From positions 18,037,608-18,101,607 of the forward strand of contig NC_088299.1 in assembly GCF_032854445.1 (NCBI RefSeq): a stretch of 64,000 bases of DNA, written 5' to 3'. Under the pieces are notes generated by a model. The model had not been told where the DNA came from and did not search any database. It worked only from the letters and a program-made list of their open reading frames with translations. The position numbers and the translations under genes were made by a program. Positions 46,566 through 61,300 of this stretch are shown in pieces. This DNA comes from Liolophura sinensis (Eukaryota > Mollusca > Polyplacophora > Chitonida > Chitonidae). Within the stretch, counting starts at the first letter, position 1, and each line of letters begins with the position of its first letter.

Positions 46566-47147
46566 CCTTCACGAAGGTTAACGAATCCTACTTGTTCATG
46601 CACTCGCAAATCGTGTAAGTAAAATAGGTTTGGGTATTGCGTTGAACAAATATGAAATAGTAAATAAACCAGAATAAAAGGACTCCAAGGGAGCAACCAC
46701 ACGAACCGTTTATAGGGACGCTTCTTTAAGTTTCTGCCCTGTCTTCAATGGTGAAGAATCAAAACAAAAGACTGATGACCCAACAAAAGACTGATGACTT
46801 AAAACTGAACTAATTAGCTTGAGAAACTTATAAATCGTAACAAATGTAGATAAATTGTCTTTTTTTTTCAACATAGCCGTCGTCCGGCGAAGATCTGCAA
46901 GCATGAAAGAACGCCTCACGATTGACAGACCTTCTGACTTTTCCGGTGGATACTTAATGGCCAGACACAAATCCCTGAGCATCGAAGAGGTACGAACTCT
47001 CCACCTTTCGCGGAAACAAGGTTGGTTGGTCGATGTTTAACGCCGTTCTTGCTATATGACAGCTTTATCAGCTTGTCAGCTTTAGGGTCAGTTTTATCTG
47101 CATATGGAAGCGAACTATCTGACGAAAACCACCGACCTTTGACAAGA

Positions 47148-47175
47148 GTTATACATATATATATATATATATACA
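47148..47175. repeat. (AT)n microsatellite
   Basis: A short run of alternating TA (47155-47172) is flanked by tacat repeats. The surrounding 46570-49260 has no supported gene. Confidence 0.8.
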
Positions 47176-47179
47176 TACA

Positions 47180-49260
47180 AACATGTGAAGGCTGGATAGA
47201 TACACACCTATACATATACATATACTTACATGTACGGGTACTTAGTTCAAGTAGTCGACAGAAGCTATTGACAACTGTAGGTGACCGACTTCTGTACGAC
47301 ACAATACTGGTATGGTACAGACTGGCAAAGCTCCCTGTATTTGTAGTTTGGCCGACCCACAAATAACCCCGTGTATATGTGAAGCGAGGTGGGGGATTTT
47401 GTGATCAGAAATTCGGGGGCGCAGGCTATTGTCGACTGCCGTGGATGGGGGCTTCAATAAAAGACCCTTTCTGAGAGTTTCGTCTTAAAGGCACGCATTT
47501 CTTTTCTTCATTTATTTGGTTGTTGAGCAAATATTAGTATAATTGAGAGGGAGCTTTTGGTACCTATCCGGGTGGGTGAGAATTGTATCTGTATCCCGCG
47601 GGTGTAAGCCCGGGTACAGTCAAACCATACGTCTACGATTTCAACTATAGTATAGTGCATGAGTCTCGCCCTAACACTTAACATCAATATCCCACATTCA
47701 CACGATTTACTTTACATCTTCTCCCCGTCCCCCGTACAAATACGAACAGAAACTGTGGCGCAACCAGCAACTAAAGTCCTTCAACAGAACTCAGTATAGC
47801 AGTGAATATACGAAGTTACATTGACTCGAAAAGGTATACAGTGCCGTAATTAATATTCTACATATAAGTTGCTTCTGTACAGTGTTTGTTAAGATTCCAA
47901 ACATCCGTAGTAAACTTAAATAGAGATTCTCATGTAGGTGTTTTGTCGCTATGAATGTGTTCCTATTTTGACAGGTGAAACCCTCGCCTGTGACGATAAT
48001 GTGTGGGTGACGTATTATGGGATGTACCGAGACCACATCCGTGTTGTCCATTCAATCTTGTCAGCAACACTGTCACATATACACGAGTACTTAGCGGAGG
48101 AAATGCCTTTTATATCTCTTGACGTGACCCATTTTTGGATGATAGTGGGCTTTTATTTTGCGATCCGTAATGAAAACAGACTCGATTTCCGTTGTACTAT
48201 TTGGTGGGAGTTGATGTATGACCCGTGGGGGTTTATACGTGTGTATAAGTGTTTTACAATTCCATACCGGATTTTTACTGTTATAAGCCAAGTATTAAAT
48301 TAAGTATTATTAAGCTAAGCTCAAAATAATCGTATTATAATATGTAGAAAAGTTACCAACCAGAACACTAAATTTTCGAAGTTTTTTTTTTTACTTTTTA
48401 TGACCTGTTGTTGTTGGTATTTATTATGAATAATATGACCTGAAGCTCTCAGGTGTACAATTTATGTAACATATTTATATCATAGGTCTTACTATTTCTC
48501 GACAACCAGGCACAAGACCTCTTATCAAATGAGACAGAAGCTCGTTCTGTGATAAACAAGGAGACATGGCAAAACATCAGCATCCTATTGAGAATGAAGA
48601 CATCCTTATTAAACCACTCTGTCACAGATCCTGTTTTCAAGCTGTAATGGCAACCCCAAAACATATGATAGCTTTTCATTTTAAAAGCACAATATCTCTG
48701 AAGGAGAATAATGTTAAGATAACCGAGGTTGATTTAGTATTATTCGTGTGTTTAACTCATAATTTTCTCAAATTCATTAAGTGGCAACGCGCTTTCAATA
48801 TACCTATGCTAAATTCCATGATTATCCTTTAATTTAACTCTTTAGTGTTAGGCCCCTATTTATTTCTCGAGGATTCCCAACAGCCACAGGCCACAAGTCG
48901 GTCCACTCAATTTTGTAATTTAGTCAAGAAAAAGAAAAAAGAAAGCTAAATATTGAATAATCACCACATGAGCCTTGATTGAAATAACCTTATTCTCCCT
49001 ATCCAAGGTATCCAAGCTTTTCGGATCGGAGAGTATTGTTAAAGTTCGTGTAGTTTGCCTTATAAGGCATAAAGTTAGTCGTGGATAAGTCATACATGTA
49101 AAAGGGACAAGATACCGGCATGGGACTACGCCGTGACACATCACATGGCCTTGGTGAATATGAATATTTCATCTCGTCATCAAACTGTCTAGGCCAAAAC
49201 GATTCTCGTAACGTGAGAAGCCTTACATAAAATTGTAGCTTAGATATGCTGTATGAATCA
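47180..49260. other. Intergenic stretch, no gene seen
   Basis: Short open frames occur by chance, but none resembles a family I recognise, and none has supporting splice sites or a paralogue in the window. Confidence 0.5.
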
Positions 49261-49261
49261 T

Positions 49262-49712
49262 GGTGGTTACTGTGGACGGACACGTAATGAACGGTCAGAT
49301 CTCAGTTTGAGATGTGTGGACGGACACGTAATGACCAGTCAGATCTCAGTTAGAGCTGTGTAGACAGACACGTAATGACCGGTCAAGTCTCAGTTTGAGC
49401 AGTATGGACGGACACGTAATGACAGGTCAGATCTCAGTTGGAGCAGTGAGGACGGACACGTTATGACCTGTCAAATCTCAGTTGGAGCAGTGTGGACGGC
49501 AACGTAATGACCGGTCAGATCTCAATTTGATCAGTGTGGACAGACACGTAATGACCCGTCAGATCTCAGTTTGGGCAGTATGGACGGACACGTAATGACC
49601 AGTCAGATCTCAGTTTGAGCATTGTGGACAGACACGTAATGACCCGGTCAGATCTCAGTTTCAGAAGTTTGGACGGACATGTAATGAACGGTCAGATCTC
49701 AATTTGATCAAG
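49262..49712. repeat. 44-bp minisatellite, about 10 copies, between genes D and C
   Basis: The unit is close to ggacggacacgtaatgaccg then gtcagatctcagtttgagca; spacing is 44 bp (49281, 49325). Confidence 0.92.
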
Positions 49713-49765
49713 GGCTTCTATCAAAGTATTTGCAAAGGTATTTGACATAATGAAGGTTAGAGGGA

Positions 49766-49985
49766 CGTGGCCTGGCTAGTAAGATGCACATCTCCTGGCG
49801 ACATTATAGCCACGAGGTACAGGAGGTACATGGGAGTTCTGTTTCGACCTTGGCAGAGGATTTGTACATTTCCCCCGTTCAGGGTATTTGTGGGACAACT
49901 TGCGCAGTCTTACGCTCTGCAAAGACCACTTGTCTTCCGCCAATACGGCGTGTATATCTGAGCATAACATAATATTGGCCTTAGT
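49766..49985 (+). mobile_element. SINE family III copy
   Basis: The body contains gcagaggatttgtacatttc, cttgcgcagtcttacgctct and accacttgtcttccgccaat; the last block is shared with 4195-4460. The head is a degenerate tRNA-like segment. Confidence 0.5.
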
Positions 49986-49989
49986 CCGG

Positions 49990-52900
49990 CTTGATTTAAT
50001 CCATATTTTAACCGACGACCATCATATAATAGTAAAATAATATCACATTTTTTAGTTACATCAGCACTAGCACCAGCCACACCACCACTGCATGTACTCA
50101 GGAGAAACAGTATTGACTAACTCCAAACCTACATCTTAATCTCTCGTACTACAACCTTATACTGGATTCCAAAAATAGACGAGAAGCCATAAATAGAAAA
50201 CTTGAGGATTTATTTCAGGTTTAAGAAAGTGCCTCATCATGCCTTTCTCAGTCCAATATAATAAAGAGATCAGAGAAGGTCAGCTTGTGTCATCTTATAC
50301 CAACAAAATGCAAAGTGTCTACTCTATGGGTCCCGGGATCACGAAGAGATCTTAGATCGACAATTCATTAAACTTGTAATGATTCTTTATGTAGTTTTAG
50401 CTAAAATTTGTTTTAACAATAATTTATCCAGAATTATAGTCGATAAGCAGAATTTCGACCTTGGTACGTAAGAAATAACATTTTGTCTTAAGAAGATGGC
50501 TAAGCATTTAGGTGAAAATTGTTGAGCCTACTTTTGTCCATGGCTACCAAGTATACGATTATATGCAGAAATTGTGTACAATTTATGCTTGTGAATCTCG
50601 CCCCGCTTCGAGGGCGAAGATGATCATTCTTAACTTTCAGTCGATCTGAGGCAGCAAGAAAGATAATTATAAGCACTTAAGATAGGCGTAAAGCAGTACT
50701 CCAAGGGGTCCAAAACTCTGATCAGGTGGAAAATGCGCCCATGCACGAGGTTTTGTGAAAATGACCACAGCATATGCGTTTCCGATGGCGATGATTTTTG
50801 ACGCCACCAAACTCAATCCAACTGTTGATATTAGTCAACGATGTTGTTTTATTTTATAAGACATCAAGACGATCTGAAATGTAGAACGACTTGTCATGTA
50901 ACTGGGATGAAAACAGAAATGCCCGTTTTTACGCTTCTTTGGAAGGCAGGGAAAAAGGAATCGCATATCTGAGACCAGTCCAATACAAGATTAGGCCTAC
51001 ATCCAAGTTTAGACTACCTTTATATACAATAATACAAATCGCACAACGGAATGGTTATTAGTATTTTATTTCTTTTAATGGCACAAACATTTCGCTCATA
51101 AGTAACATACATTGTTCAGCAGATATAGGGGAAGACAGCGGACTTGATCCCGCGCGAAAAAACAACCACGCCTAAAGGTATACTATCAGCAGAAAGTCCT
51201 CCAGCCAATACAGCTGTGAGGGGTGGAGAACGCTAACAAATGTCACCGAGGAAAGAGCAGCTTTGTTATTGATACAGATGAATCTCAGGAAAAGATCCTA
51301 CACCCTGAAATGCTACAATTTTTAATACCAAAATAAAACAAATTTTTAAATTCCAACATTAAAAAAAAAAATGACATCATGTTAACAACGATCTCAGACA
51401 TCTAGGATATAACAACTAGTGATGTACAGCACTCTGATACAACATGGCACATCCAATATACATTTGTCTTTTGTTTTTTCGCTTCGTCTTTCTTTGTAAA
51501 AATTGGCAATATAAAAGTAAAAATTGCCAATGTTTGACATAAACTGATATTAAAATAATAAAAAAAATATTATGCTACAAGGCACATATTGCATCAGCAC
51601 TTATTTGTCTATAAGACACACATGCTGTTCCACAAAGGCACATTGGTTAATCCACATGGACTCTTCAACTTGTACATACATGTATATACTGAACGGAATA
51701 AGGCCATTGTTAACTAATTCTTAGCGTCACATGACACTCCTTTCGAAAACAGAGAAACTGAGTGTGCAATAATTTTTCATTATTATTTCTTAAATAAAAT
51801 GTTTGAGAATTTTAATAAAATTTTGTTTGAATATGCCAACCGCACATTTATTTTCTTATGATTTTGTCCGATATATTAGATGCAGAAGGGATTGAGAAAC
51901 TAACAATTAAGTAACAGTGGTCTAAAGGCACAACGTAGATATACAACATGACTGGTATTTTCAAATCAGCTTACATCTGTCAGCAGCAAACTTGTTATAC
52001 AGACTATGAAGTTAAAAAATGTAATGACATGAATAAATGTCCAATAATATTTGAATATAATAAATCTTAGCAATAAAGTAAATATACAAAAATAGCACGG
52101 CTGAGACAATAAGTAACAACACACATAAAAGTTACAAATTCTATGAAAAGCTATAAAAAAACACTTTAAAAAAGTGACATCATTTCACAGCTCAACAGTC
52201 TTAAAAGCAATACAATTTAGCTACTGTAAATTTCTACGCTGACAACATTTGGAAATTTACAACCATTAAGCTACAACACAGAAGGGTTAGACTGAAGCTC
52301 CTTATTATCTGGCTAGCCCTTTTGATCATTAAGGAAATTTCTCCTATGGACACTTATGTATATTGCAAAGATAATGAATAGGTTAGGCCTAAATCTCAAG
52401 TTCTCCATAAATCCTTCAACCTTTTCATCCGCCTCTGCAAGTAATATTTTGAAGCATTCTGAGAGAGCTATTGGGTACAGAGAAATAGGTTGCACAGTTT
52501 TATGAAGCTTGCATCTTTAGTTACACAAACAAATCATTTTTATAATAATTGTATGCATAAATTCCAGTAAAAAAGTGCTTTACAGGTTGACAGGGTTGGA
52601 GGATTAACAGAAAACCACGATACCTTAGACTGCTGATGTAAATTTGACCCAACAAGTTGATAATCGCACCATATTTAGCAGAGCTGTTACCGGTTACTCA
52701 GAGCATCAGAACATTTAGCAATATCAAAACGGCATATACTTAGGCTGCACAAACACGTTAACAATTGAGCATAATACAATGTTGATGTAGCACCCTTTTA
52801 ACCCTACACATTTGTGGTCTGCGACCCCACAGATACAAAGATAACTACTACCAAAAACATGACATAAATGATAGAATAAGGCTGCAGGCTGAATGTAGGC

Positions 52901-54855
52901 ACATGGCGAGAGAAAATGTAGATGTTAGGCCCGCACTAAAACAACCACAACAAACATAGCTCACACAATTCTAATGATACTATAATGGTACGGTCTTGGG
53001 AGAAATACTGAAAAAATGCATGGGTTATTAATACTTGATAGGCTTCAATATAACAAGCTCAACTCTCAGTTTAATTAAAATCAAATCATATGTAAATTAT
53101 GTAGGCTTCGCTGACGATGACATAATTAGTTACTGCATGGAGCAGCCAGCCTCATTGAGTAGTTGTACTCGAGGAGTTTCCCTTCATTCACGTGTGTATG
53201 ATGACGGTTTGGCTTAACAATGGAAGACACTGGGTACAGCTCTTCATGGGTAGTACCAATGGTTGGTGACGATTCAACTGAACCAGCTGGCGATGAACTG
53301 ATAGCTTGGTAGTGTTCCTACTGTCATGTCACTGCTAAAGTCATCAGAGATCTCCAGACAGGGTTATGGTAGTAGATTAAATCATTGTCACCATTTCCAC
53401 ACGACCTGACCTTAGTTTCACTGTTCACCTCCATGCTATCACAACCCTTCAGGATGATCACAGAAGTGATGATACAATTATACCAGGACCCACATGAAAT
53501 TACAAAAAGCTATACACACATTTCAATCACACATGGTTATATTTGGAGTTATCTGTGTCAGCTGTAATACAGGAACCTGGCCCAAACCTTCCCAACCAGA
53601 CACAAACTTTCCCAACCTGGCCCAAACATTCCCAACCCTAGCCCAAACCTGGATTAAACTTTCTCAATTAACCTGTTCCAAACTTTACCAACCTAGCACA
53701 CACATTCCCAAATTTTCCCACCCCTAGCCAAAACCTGGATTAAACTTTCCCAAACAGGCCCAAACTTTCCCAATCTGCCTCAAACTTTCGTAGCCCTGCC
53801 TACACTTCTTACATCATATTAACTCAGAATTATTTCCAACATGACCCCCAACCTACACATGGCCCAAACTTCCACACATGCACATCAACTCAACTGTTTT
53901 GTACCCTTCCTAGATAGTACCTTTACCAGGTCAGTTCCTTCAGTACCTTTTCCAGGTAAATTCCTGTCACCCAGGAACAAATTTCTCAACATAGGTATTC
54001 ATGTTTCCCAGCATACAGTATCAACTACCATGTCAGCACCAACAACCGTTTAAGTTTAATAAAAGCACGGATACAACAAACCAATCCAAACCCTCTCTTT
54101 CACTGGGTATAAACTTCACAAGCCCACACTAAACCATCATTTATCTGTCACATAATAACAGGAGATTACAGTAAATACTAAATCCCATTTCTTCCCAAAA
54201 GGCGCGTATTCCATACTTACATGTGTAAAATGTAGTATTTTCAGACAATACATGTACATGAAATTTGTCTGCTTCTTTGAGTACGTGAGTGTAAGTGTAT
54301 AGTGAAGTTGTGGCAAATGCACAATGTATTAGTATTAAAATTCAGAAACTCAATACATTAAACATATAACATGTACCTCTCCAGAAATGTGAGCACTGAT
54401 GTTTGTTCTTAGTGAATAACTCACTCAAATAAAAACTGATAACTCGCTGAAAAAGATAAGGCCCGATGCTCCTCTGTTCCTGAAGGAACCAATTATTTAC
54501 TTATAATAGGAAACCAGAAAAAAACAAAACAAACAAAAACAAACCACGTTTACCCTCAACACAAACCCAATGTTATATGTACCCATCCCCACTTGACCAA
54601 AATGTTAACAACAATTATATTACCTCAGTTTAACAACAGCTTCAAATCCTTTACAAGATCAAGTTTATGCTTCCTTCAGGAAAACAAACCAACACAGCAC
54701 TGAACAAAATCACAAATGTCCATAGCCAAAACATACTGTTCATCAGCTCCACAGTAAAATACTCAGAATGTTTATGAACTGCTCAAAGCCTAAAGGGCAG
54801 CTTTCCAGAGAAGTAAACAGGCTCTTTTAGACCAAAAAGACAGTGAGTTCTTCGG
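49990..54855. other. Long A/T-rich region 3' of gene D, no gene seen
   Basis: No exon was supported over nearly 5 kb. It may include a long 3' UTR of gene D and intergenic DNA. At 53575-53800 a degenerate repeat of 16-20 bp is present (cccaaactttcccaacctgg-like), giving a Pro/Asn-rich plus-strand frame that I do not take as a gene. Confidence 0.5.
53575..53800. repeat. Degenerate 16-20-bp repeat rich in CCCAAA
   Basis: About ten diverged copies of cccaaactttcccaacc and ccctagcccaaacctgg follow each other. One 40-bp block (ctagcc..aaacctggatta) is duplicated near 53638 and 53725. Confidence 0.7.
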
Positions 54856-54857
54856 AA

Positions 54858-55165
54858 GCCAAACTCTCTGTTTATGAGCTCCTTATTAACCAAAACAATG
54901 TGTTTAAGAGCTCCTTGGTAATCAAACAATGTGTTTATGAGCTCCTCAGTAACCAAACAATGTGTTTAAGAGCTCATCAGTAACCAAACAATGTGTTTAA
55001 GAGCTCATCGGTAATCAAACAATGTGTTTGTGAGCTCCTCGGTAACCAAACAATGTCTTTATGAGCTCCTTGGTAACCAAACAATGTGTTTATGAGCTCA
55101 TCGGTAACCAAAAAATATGTTTACGAGCTCCTCAGTAACCAAACACTGTGTTTATGAGCTCCTCT
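54858..55165 (-). repeat. 31-bp minisatellite built on the gene D stop-codon region, about 10 copies
   Basis: On the minus strand the unit is GAGGAGCTCATAAACACATT then GTTTGGTTACC. The AGCTCATAA segment is the last two codons and stop of gene D; the first copy overlaps the coding end in register (31-bp spacing at 55149, 55118 and onward). Some copies read CTTAAACAC, which changes the stop. Confidence 0.88.
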
Positions 55166-55302
55166 TCCTCACAAAGATGTTCTTGAGCCCATCAACCATG
55201 CTTATCTGGCGTGAGTCAAAGCTGACAATAATCTGTCGGAAGCCAGCTTTAGCAGGTACCAGCCGGACTGTGGTAGACATCGTCTGATTGGCTGGGATGT
55301 TC
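55152..55302 (-). CDS. Gene D last exon (C-terminus and stop)
   Basis: This 151-nt coding part after CTTCAG reads [49 protein letters not shown], then TAA at 55154-55152. SFDS.Q...V.G matches the family C-terminus. The last codons and stop form part of the following 31-bp unit. Confidence 0.94.
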
Positions 55303-58300
55303 CTGAAGGAAGACAAGAAAACAGCCATCAGCTTAATCCACATCATATTTATTCACCTCAGCTAAAAACTTTCTTAGTTTCTTTGTCTGAGCAAAAGTGT
55401 TTTCATGGTTAGTTGGCAACTCAAGATTTTGACATCATTTATTCAAGAAATATTTCAGGTTTGGATACCAAGTGGAGCTATTTATTCAGCTTAGGGAGTT
55501 GCCTAAAATCTGGCCCATGCATACTTGTTCAGACATGGTCATGTTGGCACAATCACCACTTGTCATAGGGGACTAGTCGACTGTAAACAGAACCAGTATG
55601 CTCTGTTCCATCTGGCATGTAGCATTCAGCTTAAATTACAGCTTTATTTAGACAACACCAGTTGGTTGTGTTTTTAAGAATTGATGCTCTGTTCCATCTG
55701 GCATGTAGCATTCAGCTTAAATTACAGCTTTATTTAGACAACACCAGTTGGTTGTGTTTTTAAGAATTGATGCTCTGTTCCATCTGGCATGTAGCATTCA
55801 GCTTAAATTACAGCTTTATTTAGACAACACCAGTTGGTTGTGTTTTTAAGAATTGATGCTCTGTTCCATCTGGCATGTAGCATTCAGCTTAAATTACAGC
55901 TTTATTTAGACAACACCAGTTGGTTGTGTTTTTAAGAATTGAAATTTGACCTCATCTTCAATGAGATTTGCATTTGTGTGATGCACAACAACCAGTATCC
56001 ATACTTTATGCCAGCAAATTTTCCACACAGACATATACAGGGTAATTACAAGATTTTTTTCTTGTCACCATTAGTATGTCATTAGAATGGATATTAACAT
56101 TAAGAGAGTAGAAGTTGGAAAGCAGTAATACATACGCCTGGGGCAGGGAAAGCGGCTTCTGGAGGCCTGGTCCCTCCACGTTCAGCACACAGCCTGTCAG
56201 CGCTACGGGTAGGGTGTTGGTGAAGGATACCTGAGCCTCAAAGGCTTCTCCAACATGTGCCTCGTCAGGAGCCTGCAGAGAAAAGCCCAGAGGTGTATTT
56301 ACGTGTACAGGTGTGGTGCAGACAGAGACCCCTGTTTATACACACAAAGTTAATTTGTACTTGTTTGATTTGTTGCGGTCTCTGTATGCCATAGTCATAC
56401 AGAAACCAGACCCTTCAGCAGGTATCTGATCAACCTCATAACAAAACAACACAGGTATATATCACACATCTAACTTTGTCTGAAATGATATAAACATATT
56501 CAAATGGAGAAAAACTTAAAGTGGCTCTACAAATACACTAATGTACCGTGATTGTGAGCTCTGGTTTGAGCAGCCTGAAGTCGTCCTGGTCAGCAAACGT
56601 TTGCTTCGTCTCCATGACTTTGGCCATGCAGGAGAAGCGAAGGTTACAGTGGTCCACCAACCTGTCCAGGTACTCACTCTTCTTTACAGGCATCACCACA
56701 TCCTCACCTGTACAAACGCACCAACGCAAACAGTCACACAAGTGACAAACAGCATGCCCGGTCACAAAAGATTTTAGTTAGTATTTGTGTTTTTAAAATA
56801 CAAAATCAAACCACCTGAGTAACAAACAGGATTTATATGTATCAGCTTGTGGCAGCTTTTCACTGCTTAGTAGCATATACAGGTAGTTGGTGCAATTTGT
56901 TGTACTGACCACACAAATTGTTGTACTGACCACACAATATGTTGTACTGACCACACAAATTGTTGTACTGACCACACAAATTGTTGTACCGACCACACAA
57001 TATGTTGTACTGACCACACAATTTGTTGTACTGACCACACAATTGTTGTACTGACCACACAAATTGTTGTACTGACCACACAACATGTTGTACCGACCAC
57101 ACAATATGTTGTACCGACCACACAAATTGTTGTACTGACCACACAATATGTTGTACCGACCACACAAATTGTTGTACTGACCACACAATATGTTGTACCG
57201 ACCACACAAATTGTTGTACTGACCACACAAATTGTTGTACTGACCACACAATTTGTTGTACTGACCACACAAATTGTTGTACTGACCACACATATTCAGC
57301 CAGTCAAGTAAAAAACAGGATACATCTGTATTTAATATGACAATGTATATACATTCCAACAAATCACACTATATGAAAGTGGCCCGTGAAGTAGAATTAT
57401 TATTACTTTAAACTGACTAGATAATCTCACATACTACACTACAATATGTGAACAAAGCTAATAACAGGAACACATGTATGCTTCATACTAGCACTAGCCC
57501 GGGGAAATTTCAGGTTGGTGTGGAGATCTGGCTGAGTTCAAATCCTGATATGACATAATCCATATTTACCATGGCATCTAGTATACAGAATTAAAAAAGA
57601 AAGATTTTATTTCCACAACATCAACATCAACATCAAAAATTGTTAGTACGTACTTGTATTTGGTTTAAGTTTGATCTCAAAGTGATCAGTTTTGATCTTG
57701 CAGGCAGGCACTCCTGTGTAGTAGACAACATCTGCGGTGATCTTGATGGCGACCGTACGTTCAGCCCCACTTTTGTTTGACACCTTCAGTGTCACATCAA
57801 AGTCTTCTCCCATGAAGATAGAGTCCTTCTCAATCAGCTCAAACTCTACATCCTGCCAAAAGAAAATACAAAGTAATTTCATAATTTTCATAACTCAGTA
57901 AGCATTTAAAAATATGGGAACTGTACAAAATATGTTTATAATCACTGCTTAAAGTATCTGTCTTAAGATTTATCTATTAAGTTAAAATACATGTATCTTG
58001 ACAAAAATAAGAAAAAGAACTCTTCTCCAAAACACTTTTAAAATATTACACACTCCTCTTTCCAAGCTTGCGACGACAAAGGGGGGTAACTCTGCAAGTT
58101 GCCATCTGAAATGTTCATGATTTTGGAGTTGTGGTAAATATTGCAAAATCACATACTGCACACCCTGCTGCTAATAGTGTGTTTGTTTACCCATCGAATG
58201 GTAAACTTGTCCGGTACTGTGTTGAATGCAGGTAGTCGAAGGGCATTTCAAGTTTTTTTGGTTGGCGTGAAAACATATTTTGCTTTAAACGGTCCATTTG

Positions 58301-61300
58301 TTTCTTTGAATGTTTTACATATAATTGGCTGATGGCAATGTGGTGAGGTTGATGGAAACCTTGACAGACCTGGAGAAAACTACTACAGCTTCTCAGCTAG
58401 CTTAAAAACCTTCTGTAGTAATGAGATGTAACTTTGATGATTTCCTCACCTGAATACAGGTAAGTTATGTAGTTAGATGTAGTGTATAAAGTATATACAT
58501 GCAGTGGAATAAATTTGACTGTGTTGGATTTGGATGGTGCTGTGAGAAACATGCAGGCTATCACATATATAATGTGTACTGTGGTCAATGGTTTGAAGGT
58601 GACACAAAAAACCTGGCAATCATTCACACTGCACATGTATATGAGAACTTACAGTGGGTCCTGTCTCATAGATGCCCAAGCCGGTGTTCACATTCAGTTT
58701 CTGGGCTCTCAATACAGCTGCTCTTTCCTCCTCCGAACCTGAAAAGTTTTGTAAATTATACACATGGGACTTTAATCCAGAATGTAGTTAGTACTGTCAT
58801 CTGGCTGTACATGTACATTAGATCAACTGTGCTCTGTGCCTGTTGAGGGGCCTCCGTGGCTCAGTCGGTTAGAGCCCTAGCGCAGCGTAATGATCCTGGA
58901 GTTTCTCACCAATGCGGTCAGTGTGAGTTCAAGTCCAGCTCATGCTGGCTTCCTCTCCGGTCGTACGTGGGAAGGTCTGCCAGCAACCCGGGGGTTTCCC
59001 CCGGGATCTGCCCAGTTTTCTCTCACCATAATGCTGGCCGCCATCGTATAAGTGAAATATTCTTGAGTATGGCGTAAAACACCAATCAAATAAATAAATA
59101 AATAACTGTGCCTGTTGAGGTATCTGAAGACACACGTGGCTTTCGTTATACAAAGGTTTCTCACCGGCCGCACCAAGCTAATTTACCATATCTCTTCACC
59201 ACAAGTATACATGTTCTCATGGAAGTCACACCTGGCCCATTTCGCAACTCCCTTTTACGATGGGTTATTGCTAATAAAATGCAAACTTTTTTCCTTTTGT
59301 ATGTTAGACGTCAACAAAAAAACCAAAAAAATAAAAACAAAATCAAAATACCAGAATATTTATGCCATGGTGTATACGTAAGTTTACAAACTGACTTATT
59401 TATGAAAATATCCATGACACACAACTACTCTAGCACAAACGCACTCTCCTCTATCTAGTTCATCCTGCAGACTAAGCTACCCATGTGCTTACAAAAACAC
59501 AATGGAATTGACACTGACTTATAATAAAAAAGAAAATAAATGGTTATACACATGTAAAGCAGAAAAGCTGTTCTACCCGTGTATGAATGGTTGCTTACCC
59601 TCTTTGTACTTGTACAAGGCAGTCACATCTTCTCTGTCTTCATCATCTTTGTCAGCTGTGGTGTTTATACGTCCTTTCATCACGCCTTTCTTTTTTGTGC
59701 TGATGTGCTTTCCAACACTACACACAAAACATACACATGTACATACAGCTTAGAAAAGGTACTACATAGTAATTAAGAACTACAAAGTGATTAAAATTCT
59801 ATTCTTTATACACTGGGATAAACTGTTACTGAAGTAAATTATCTCTCTTTCTTTATTTGTATTTTTGTATATGTGGGCAATGTGTTATTCCTCAACAGAG
59901 GAAAGAAAACAAAGCATATGTAGTGAAAATGGTTAGTCATCATTTCCTTATGAGGATATATGTAAACAAATCAAGCTACAACAACAATATCCAGCCATCC
60001 TATGTACACATGTACATACTCAGGAATAATTATCTCCCCTTGTTCCACTGTTCTGCTGGGTGGTCTACATTGTCAGGTTTCTGCGACTTACACATTCTTC
60101 TGGAACTGTCTCTGCCATGTGCCATCCAGCTGCAGCAGCCAGTGCACCTTGTCTGCATTGACTTCAGCAAAGATGAAGGAGCCGTCATAGGGCAGGTGTA
60201 CCTCCCCACGTCTGATGGCAGTCAGCGAAGCAGGACCACAGCAGTACACACCTGGGGGAGAGAGGGTACAGGTATTTCATTACGTCTATTTTTTTGAAAT
60301 TATCATGATAAAATTTTACTTACATATGCATAACTTAAGAGAAACTTCCCACTTAAAGTTGGACAACTCTTTACAAGGGAAACAACTCATTAAAACATGA
60401 ATAATGCTAAAAGTGAAAACAGACATAAGTGGTTTTTTTCAAAATCAAAAAGTTAGACTCTCATCACTAATTCAAAGTCAGGATACAAATTAAGGAAAAA
60501 GAAACAATTAACAAATGTGACAAAAAGAGAGCCAAGTATTAGGTCACATACTGTACAGCTAGTACACTTACATTTACAAGTACATGTACATCAAATACCT
60601 GGTTGTTCTACCTGTCTAACTTCTATATGACTTCACATAGGTAACATAGACAGACTTATTATATTAAAGTGGCTGTGTCTGTGCTTACCATCACTGGCCT
60701 CTTGAGGAGTGGCGTCTATCGCCTGCCAGCCTCCGTACCCAGCAGGCAGGTCAGGGCGAGCCATCCACACCTCATTCCACACGTGAAAGTTCCTGACAGG
60801 AGAAGTCAAAAATACTGGATGATCATTACATGTCACAGCTGAGGTTGTATAACACCTGCAGCAATAAACCGCTGTCTAGTATAAAACATACTGGATGATC
60901 ATTACAAGTCACAGCTGAGGTTGTATAACACCTGCAGTAATAAACCGCTGTCTAGTATAAAACATACTGGATGACCATTACATGTCACAGCTGAGGTTGT
61001 ATAACACCTGCAGCCATAAACCGCTGTCTAGTATAAAACATACTGGATGATCATTACATGTCACAGCTGAGGTTGTATAACACCTGCAGCCATAAACCGC
61101 TGTCTAGTATAAAACATACTGGATGATCATTACAAGTCACAGCTGAGGTTGTATAACACCTGCAGCCTTAAACCGCTGTCTAGTATAAAACATACTGGAT
61201 GACCATTACAAGTCACAGCTGAGGTTGTATAACACCTGCAGCAATAAACCGCTGTCTAGTATAAAACATACTGGATGATCATTACAAGTCACAGCTGAGG

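Noticed and set aside
46855-47366. Overlapping frames on both strands near 47 kb as a gene
   Set aside because: No recognisable domain, no consistent splice sites, and the stretch contains a microsatellite.
56860-57362. Minus-strand Cys-rich repeat frames in the 21-bp array
   Set aside because: The array lies within an intron whose flanking exons join in frame, and all phases are open by composition.
58852-58925. A functional tRNA gene
   Set aside because: The tRNA-like part continues into a SINE body and tail found at several other places in the window, so it is a SINE head.
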